Source: Bacteroidota bacterium
GTDB lineage: Bacteria; Bacteroidota; Kryptoniia; Kryptoniales; JAKASW01
Reading direction: 5' to 3'
DNA length: 9,790 nt
NCBI GenBank assembly: GCA_021796055.1
Contig: JAJYOS010000169.1
Coordinates: forward strand, 1-9,790
The translations under genes were made by a program, and so were the position numbers. The notes below the pieces were generated by a model. That model did no database searches. It saw only the letters and a list, made by a program, of their open reading frames with translations, and was not told where the DNA came from. This document shows, one piece after another, positions 5,629-9,790 of the stretch (positions within the stretch are counted from its first letter, which is position 1; every line of letters begins with the position of its first letter).

Positions 5629-7095
5629 ATGGGTAACCCACTCTTCGCCACAAAATCTCTGGAGAGCCTGACTAAGGAGGCTGCTGACAACGAACATGGT
5701 CTGAAACGAACACTCGGCCCGCTTAATCTCACAACGCTAGGCATCGGTGCGATTATCGGCGCAGGCATTTTCGTACTAACCGGCCAGGCGGCCGCCCAGT
5801 ATGCCGGGCCCGCGATCGTACTTTCATTCATAGTCTCCGGTCTCGGATGTGCGTTCGCCGGACTCTGCTACGCCGAGTTTGCGGCGATGATACCGATAGC
5901 CGGAAGCGCCTACACTTACGCCTACGCCACTCTAGGAGAATTCATCGCGTGGATCATCGGATGGGATCTGATACTCGAATACCTCTTCGGCGCTTCCACC
6001 GTCGCGGTAGGATGGTCGGGCTATGTCGTCAGCTTCTTCAAGGATTTCGGGCTGAATATACCTGCATATCTCGCAAGCGCACCGATAAATTACGATCCGC
6101 ACGTCGGATGGATAATGACAGGCGCCGTCCTCAATTTCCCCGCGATGTTCATCATAGCGATCATCACGACCCTCCTCGTCATCGGCATAAGGGAATCTGC
6201 GGACTTTAACAATATCATTGTGATAGTCAAGGTAGCGGTCATCCTCCTTTTTGTCGGGTTCGGTATCGCCTACATACATCATTCAAACTGGGTCCCGTTC
6301 ATTCCGCCTAACCAGGGCCACTTCGGCGAATTCGGCTGGAGCGGCATTCTCCGCGGTGCAGGAGTGATATTTTTTGCATATATAGGTTTCGACGCCGTCT
6401 CCACTACGGCACAGGAAGCGAAGAACCCGCAGAAGGACATGCCGATCGGGATAATGGGCTCGCTTGGCGTTTCAACCATCCTTTATATCGTCGTCGCCCT
6501 CGTCCTCACCGGCCTGGTCAGTTACAAGCAGCTTCTAGTCCCCGACCCGATTGCAGTCGGAATCGACGCGGCAGGCAAAGGACTTTTCTGGCTGCGGCCG
6601 ATAGTCAAGATCGGCGCCATCGCCGGGCTGAGTTCAGTGGTCCTCGTCATGCTCCTCGGCCAGCCGAGAGTCTTCTACAGCATGGCGAAGGACGGACTCC
6701 TTCCGCCGAAGTTCGCGGCCATACACCCCAAGTTCAGAACACCCTATATAACCACGATAGTCACCGGCACCGTCGCCATGGTAGTCTCCGGCCTCTTCCC
6801 CATCGGCATCCTCGGAGAACTGGTCTCCATCGGAACACTCCTCGCTTTCGTAATCGTCTCGCTGGGAGTCCTCGTCATGAGATACACCAAACCGGACGTA
6901 CACCGCCCGTTCAGGACACCATGGGTTCCGCTGGTGCCGATCCTCGGCGCTCTTCTATCCGCCGCCCAGATGGTCGGACTCCCGATCGACACGTGGTACA
7001 GGCTGATAATATGGATGGCGATCGGTTTCATTATATACTTTACCTACAGCCGCAGTCACAGTAAACTCAGAGCGGCTGCCAGGACGAACAGTTAG
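5629..7095 (+). CDS. APC-superfamily amino acid permease, cationic amino acid transporter type
   Basis: This 488-residue inner-membrane permease has about 12 hydrophobic segments. It imports amino acids by proton or sodium coupling, or by exchange. The unwound TM1 substrate site reads '[15 protein letters not shown]' (38-52). TM2-3 carry '[19 protein letters not shown]' (81-99), and TM6 carries '[20 protein letters not shown]' (248-267). The conserved loop after TM8 reads '[16 protein letters not shown]' (344-359). This set is that of the bacterial CAT branch (YfnA/GkApcT-like; often annotated cationic amino acid transporter), rather than the LAT branch seen in the next gene. GGAGG at 5620-5624, four bases before ATG, fixes the start. 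The gene is 40 bp downstream of bioY and ends before a terminator-like hairpin, so bioY plus this gene may form a two-gene operon. The substrate cannot be read from the sequence; arginine, lysine or branched/small neutral amino acids are all possible. Confidence 0.94.
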   Translation: MGNPLFATKSLESLTKEAADNEHGLKRTLGPLNLTTLGIGAIIGAGIFVLTGQAAAQYAGPAIVLSFIVSGLGCAFAGLCYAEFAAMIPIAGSAYTYAYATLGEFIAWIIGWDLILEYLFGASTVAVGWSGYVVSFFKDFGLNIPAYLASAPINYDPHVGWIMTGAVLNFPAMFIIAIITTLLVIGIRESADFNNIIVIVKVAVILLFVGFGIAYIHHSNWVPFIPPNQGHFGEFGWSGILRGAGVIFFAYIGFDAVSTTAQEAKNPQKDMPIGIMGSLGVSTILYIVVALVLTGLVSYKQLLVPDPIAVGIDAAGKGLFWLRPIVKIGAIAGLSSVVLVMLLGQPRVFYSMAKDGLLPPKFAAIHPKFRTPYITTIVTGTVAMVVSGLFPIGILGELVSIGTLLAFVIVSLGVLVMRYTKPDVHRPFRTPWVPLVPILGALLSAAQMVGLPIDTWYRLIIWMAIGFIIYFTYSRSHSKLRAAARTNS

Positions 7096-7125
7096 ACATT
7101 GTCGTCCGGCTCGATTTGATCCAAC

Positions 7126-7166
7126 ACGGCTCCGCTCTACAAAAAGGACGGAGCCGTTCGGTTTTG
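7126..7166 (+). terminator. Rho-independent terminator-like hairpin after the first permease
   Basis: ACGGCTCCG (7126-7134) pairs perfectly with CGGAGCCGT (7149-7157) over 9 bp, with a 14-base loop. It is followed by TTCGGTTTTGTGT, a broken T tract. It lies 30 bp after the permease stop, where the bioY-permease transcript would be expected to end. The interrupted T run may make it leaky. Confidence 0.62.
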
Positions 7167-7197
7167 TGTGAACTGATTTTGCCGGAGATCTTCAGGT

Positions 7198-7362
7198 ATG
7201 AAAAAAAGCACGTATTACACTATTGAAGAAATGTGGGCATTCCGGAATACCACGAATATGAATAACGCGCGGGACCGGTCATTAGTGATACTTGAACTAT
7301 TCAATGATGTTCGTGTCATTCGTGCTAAACACGAGGGCCAGTCCAATACGGAGGAAGAATGA
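7198..7362 (+). CDS. Doubtful 54-residue ORF ahead of the second permease
   Basis: I do not recognise this product. The frame runs MKKSTYYTIEEMWAFRNTTN... to a TGA that overlaps the next gene's ATG (ATGA at 7359-7362), an arrangement typical of coupled translation. A possible ribosome site GGAG (7184-7187) lies 10 bases before the ATG, farther than in neighbouring genes. The protein is hydrophilic, with no signal, membrane segment or motif. Codon use is AT-richer than the flanking permeases and lacks their preference for G/C at third positions. The stretch also contains TTCGTGTCATTCGTG (7310-7324), which looks like a degenerate intergenic repeat partly shared with 4780-4789. A leader peptide for the permease is possible, but chance read-through of a spacer is at least as likely. 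Confidence 0.25.
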   Translation: MKKSTYYTIEEMWAFRNTTNMNNARDRSLVILELFNDVRVIRAKHEGQSNTEEE

Positions 7363-8849
7363 GCGTTAGCAATGAGACCCAGCAGGAAGGAACACAGTTC
7401 AAGCGTGAGCTGAAACTCCTCGACTCCACGATGATCGTCATCGGCTCGATGATCGGGTCAGGCATATTCATAGTGAGCGCGGATATGTCGCGCACGCTCG
7501 GCTCGCCGGGCTATCTGCTGCTGACCTGGCTCATCACCGGCGCGATGACTGTTATCGGCGCTTTGAGCTACGGCGAGCTCGCCGGTATGATGCCGCATGT
7601 CGGCGGATTATACGCCTACCTGAAAGAATCATACAGCCCGCTCCTCGGTTTTCTGTACGGATGGACCTCGTTCCTCGTCATACAGACCGGCACGATCGCA
7701 GCCGTCGCGGTCGCGTTCGCGAAATTCACATCGGTTCTCATCCCATCACTCGGCGAGAGTAACGTTCTTCTCACAGTCGCCGGGCTGAATATATCCGCGG
7801 CTCAGATCGTGGCGATCGCAAGCATCGCTCTCCTGACCTACATTAACACCCGCGGTGTCCGCCAGGGAAAACTCGTGCAGAATATTTTCACTATCACGAA
7901 AACACTCGCCCTGATCGGACTCATCATCCTCGGCATAATGATAGGGCGGAACGTCATGGCGATGCACCTGAACTTTGCCGACTTCTGGAACGCGAGCTGG
8001 ACGCATGTCGCCGGCGGTAAGATCGTCCTGATAGAATCTCTTTCGGGCCCGATGCTCCTCGCCGCGATAGGTGTCGCAACGGTCGGTTCCCTCTTCTCAA
8101 GCGACGCATGGTACGACATCACCTTTGCCGCCGGAGAGGTTGTAAATCCCAAACGGACAATTCCTCTGAGCCTGCTGTTCGGAACGCTCACCGTGACTCT
8201 CCTCTACATCCTCGCCAACGTCGCATATATCGTGTCGCTTCCTCTCGTCGGCTCTCCGGCAGGTCACGGCGTCATGGCACAGGGGATTCAATTTGCGGCT
8301 GACGACAGGGTCGGCACAGCGGCGGCCGCCGTAATCTTCGGCGCGCCGGCGGCCATAATCATGGCGGTTCTTATAATGATTTCCACATTCGGCTGCAATA
8401 ACGGGCTCATACTGGCGGGGCCGCGTGTCTATTACGCGATGGCCAAGGACAAACTGTTTTTCCAGAGCACCGGAAAACTCAACGGGAAGTCGGTCCCGGG
8501 AACCGCCCTCATCGTTCAAGGTGTCTGGGCCAGCCTTCTTTGTTTGTCGGGGACGTACAACGATCTTCTCGACTACGTCATCTTCGCAGTGCTGATATTC
8601 TTCATCCTGACAATCACCGGCATTTTCGTTCTGCGGAAGAAACGCCCCGATGCCGAGCGGCCGTACAAGGCGTTCGGCTATCCCATTCTGCCGGGATTAT
8701 ACATTCTCACAGCCGCGGCAATCGCCGTCGACCTCCTGATGTTCAAACCGGCTTACACCTGGCCTGGTGTAATCATAGTCCTCCTCGGAATCCCTGTGTA
8801 CTTCATCTGGAAGAAGACGGCGAAGAGAAACAGCGGAATAGCGGAATAG
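7359..8849 (+). CDS. APC-superfamily amino acid permease, LAT/SteT-like type
   Basis: This second inner-membrane amino-acid transporter has 496 residues and about 12 hydrophobic segments. TM1 has the substrate motif 'GSMIGSGIF' (29-37), and TM2 carries 'ALSYGELAGMMPHVGGLYAYL' split over 68-88. TM6 reads 'SLFSSDAWYDITFAAGEVVNP' around 244-264, with the W-Y pair and 'GEVVNPKRTIP' typical of L-type/serine-threonine-exchanger-like members (SteT, LAT). The loop after TM8 is 'AGPRVYYAMAKDKLFF' (353-368). The C-terminus has 'LRKKRPDAERPYKAFGYP' (425-442), common in this subfamily. These motifs set it apart from the upstream permease, so the two are distant paralogues, not a tandem duplication. GGAGG at 7350-7354 four bases before ATG supports the start. 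A terminator-like hairpin between the permeases suggests separate transcription. It converges on the cytochrome gene. The substrate is not determinable; neutral amino-acid import or exchange is the best guess. Confidence 0.94.
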   Translation: MSVSNETQQEGTQFKRELKLLDSTMIVIGSMIGSGIFIVSADMSRTLGSPGYLLLTWLITGAMTVIGALSYGELAGMMPHVGGLYAYLKESYSPLLGFLYGWTSFLVIQTGTIAAVAVAFAKFTSVLIPSLGESNVLLTVAGLNISAAQIVAIASIALLTYINTRGVRQGKLVQNIFTITKTLALIGLIILGIMIGRNVMAMHLNFADFWNASWTHVAGGKIVLIESLSGPMLLAAIGVATVGSLFSSDAWYDITFAAGEVVNPKRTIPLSLLFGTLTVTLLYILANVAYIVSLPLVGSPAGHGVMAQGIQFAADDRVGTAAAAVIFGAPAAIIMAVLIMISTFGCNNGLILAGPRVYYAMAKDKLFFQSTGKLNGKSVPGTALIVQGVWASLLCLSGTYNDLLDYVIFAVLIFFILTITGIFVLRKKRPDAERPYKAFGYPILPGLYILTAAAIAVDLLMFKPAYTWPGVIIVLLGIPVYFIWKKTAKRNSGIAE

Positions 8850-8920
8850 TGGATCGTCGGAAAAAGCGGCGAGAAAAACTCCGGGGAGATGCACACGCAA
8901 CCGTGCCAGGGTTTTCGAAA

Positions 8921-8992
8921 TATATCGCCCCTACGGGGCTACTGTTTTGTTTTTCGCGTTTCTATAGACATGTCGTCCCTGACGGGACTCAC
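8921..8992. repeat. Pair of REP-like palindromic repeats
   Basis: Two related units lie 48 bp apart, start to start. Unit 1 centres on GCCCC-TAC-GGGGC (8927-8939) and unit 2 on GTCCC-TGAC-GGGAC (8975-8988). Their flanks also agree (ATATCG before the first, CATGTCG before the second; CTAC and CTCAC after). Unit 1 is followed by a T-rich stretch (8943-8955) and could also terminate the permease transcript. The location between convergent genes is typical of extragenic palindromic repeats or bidirectional terminators. Confidence 0.6.
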
Positions 8993-9135
8993 CGATGGAT
9001 TTCACCACAGGGAAGAAGAGACGAAAAGAATCCTACATGACACTTCTCAGAGCTTTTGCGTTCCTGGTTAGACCCGTGCTCTTTGCGCCTCTGTCTCTCC
9101 CGTTCATTAATAATACCAAAATAGGATGTAAAGGC

Positions 9136-9150
9136 TGCCGCTGAGCGGCA
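9136..9150. terminator. Small dyad 3' of the cytochrome gene
   Basis: TGCCGC-TGA-GCGGCA is a perfect 6-bp stem with a 3-base loop, 23 bp beyond the cytochrome stop. On the minus strand it is followed by GCCTTTACATCC, which lacks a proper T run. It may therefore end or protect the transcript but is not a textbook terminator. Confidence 0.3.
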
Positions 9151-9172
9151 TTTGCGCCGAGCAGAGAAAGTT

Positions 9173-9790
9173 CTACTTCTCCGGCGTGAATTTCGTTACA
9201 GCATTATGCACCGCCTTAACCGTCCTCAGGTAGGCGTAGATCGCTCCGAGGTCATGATCGGTCATGCCGGCAAATGAAGTCAGCGGCATCGGGGTGTTGA
9301 ATGCCCTGGGTGAGACCGGGATATTTCTTCCGGATTCCGTCCTGTATGTCTTGAAGTAATTGATGAAATCGGCGGCGGTCCACTTTCCGATTCCTGTCGC
9401 GGAATCCGGAGTGATGTTCGCGGACCTGACTACTCCGCTCCCCATTCCGAACGCGAAACCGCCGGCGAACTCCATCCCCGGCACGGGCTGACCCTTCTCC
9501 ATTTCGGTGTGGCAGTCGGCACATGCCGACGCGTTCGTGAGGTACTTACCATACGAGACGATATCTGTCGTGTCGGGCTGAGGCGCAGGATGGTACGATT
9601 CCAAAGGCATTGTCTTCACAATCAGGTTCAGCGGGAAATCAAGACTCCTCGCCGGTATCGTATTCTGTATCGGCTTGAGAGACCTTATATACGCCACGAT
9701 CGAATAGATGTCTTCAGTATCCAGGCTGTTGAAATGATAGTACGGCATGATCGGGAAAATCGCCTTGCTTTTCTTGTCGACACAACATGT
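9173..9790 (-). CDS. Multi-heme c-type cytochrome, C-terminal part
   Basis: This is an exported electron-transfer protein whose beginning lies beyond the window. The visible 205 residues read through the right edge with no start needed at the internal ATG (9748). The first part is the end of one cytochrome c domain: 'AIFPIMPYYHFNSLDTEDIYSIVAYIRSLKP', split at the axial Met, with its heme site outside the window. Then comes a linker and a second domain. That domain has the heme motif CADCH (Cys at 9523-9521 and 9514-9512, His next), a 'NITPD..TGIGKW' segment and the distal ligand region 'TPMPLTSFAGM', and ends in '..IYAYLRTVKAV'. This matches two-domain cytochromes c of the alcohol-dehydrogenase-subunit/Bacteroidetes type, usually periplasmic or membrane-attached. 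The partner enzyme cannot be seen here. It converges on the second permease. The stop is TAG at 9175-9173. Confidence 0.92.
   Translation of the reverse strand, partial: TCCVDKKSKAIFPIMPYYHFNSLDTEDIYSIVAYIRSLKPIQNTIPARSLDFPLNLIVKTMPLESYHPAPQPDTTDIVSYGKYLTNASACADCHTEMEKGQPVPGMEFAGGFAFGMGSGVVRSANITPDSATGIGKWTAADFINYFKTYRTESGRNIPVSPRAFNTPMPLTSFAGMTDHDLGAIYAYLRTVKAVHNAVTKFTPEK

Larger units (their letters stand above)
8850..9172. other. Gene-free convergent spacer
   Basis: This region lies between the 3' ends of the second permease and the cytochrome gene. It contains the paired REP-like hairpins (8921-8992) and a small dyad (9136-9150). Between them, 9092-9110 reads TCTTTGCGCCTCTGTCTCT-like sequence, which resembles a degenerate repeat phrase seen in the spacers of many bacteria. 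No open frame here has a ribosome site or recognisable product. Confidence 0.7.

Noticed and set aside
5629..8849. Tandem duplication of the two permeases
   Set aside because: Their TM1, TM6 and loop motifs place them in different APC branches (CAT-like and LAT-like), so recent duplication is unlikely.
8540..9040. Plus-strand frame overlapping the end of the second permease
   Set aside because: It is an out-of-frame shadow of the permease followed by spacer, with an Arg/His-rich composition typical of such shadows.
1..9790. CRISPR array, insertion sequence or prophage
   Set aside because: No regularly spaced long direct repeats, transposase or integrase motifs, or phage genes were seen in the translations or spacers.

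Overview
The window carries eight protein genes that I regard as firm, one short toxin gene that is easily missed, and several structured intergenic spacers. The bacterium probably belongs to the FCB superphylum, perhaps an Ignavibacteria-like lineage. The main reason is the secreted propeller protein at 2441-3748, which ends in the 'NYPNPFNPST...' C-terminal sorting-type domain common in those groups. The coding regions look moderately GC-rich, and several starts share a strong GGAGG about four bases before ATG. The lineage is inferred from these signs, not proven.

Left block, minus strand (1-4556). In transcription order (right to left) it holds: an endonuclease III gene (4556-3885); a secreted Ycf48/BNR-like beta-propeller with a sorting tail (3748-2441); a HicB/HicA type II toxin-antitoxin pair (2282-1861), in which hicA appears to start with CTG inside the hicB stop; sucC for the succinyl-CoA synthetase beta subunit (1642-479); and the first 131 codons of gatB (393 to the window edge). 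The sucC-gatB spacer holds an unusual inverted set of heptad repeats.

Centre, plus strand (4557-8849). A gene-free divergent region of about 426 bp holds several hairpins. It is followed by bioY (biotin ECF transporter S component) and, 40 bp later, by a cationic-amino-acid-transporter-type APC permease that is probably cotranscribed. A terminator-like hairpin follows. A doubtful 54-codon ORF then overlaps, by ATGA, a second APC permease of a different subfamily.

Right edge. The second permease and a minus-strand multi-heme cytochrome c gene (running off the window at 9790) converge on a 323 bp spacer. That spacer contains two related REP-like hairpins and one further small dyad.

Functionally this is mostly a chromosomal housekeeping and nutrient-uptake segment: TCA cycle, tRNA-dependent amidation, base-excision repair, biotin and amino-acid import, and periplasmic electron transfer. 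I see no transposase, integrase, CRISPR array, tRNA or rRNA, and no clear novel multi-gene system. The points most worth a second look are the non-ATG hicA start, the heptad inverted repeat, the folded region upstream of nth/bioY, and the perfect dyad just before bioY.
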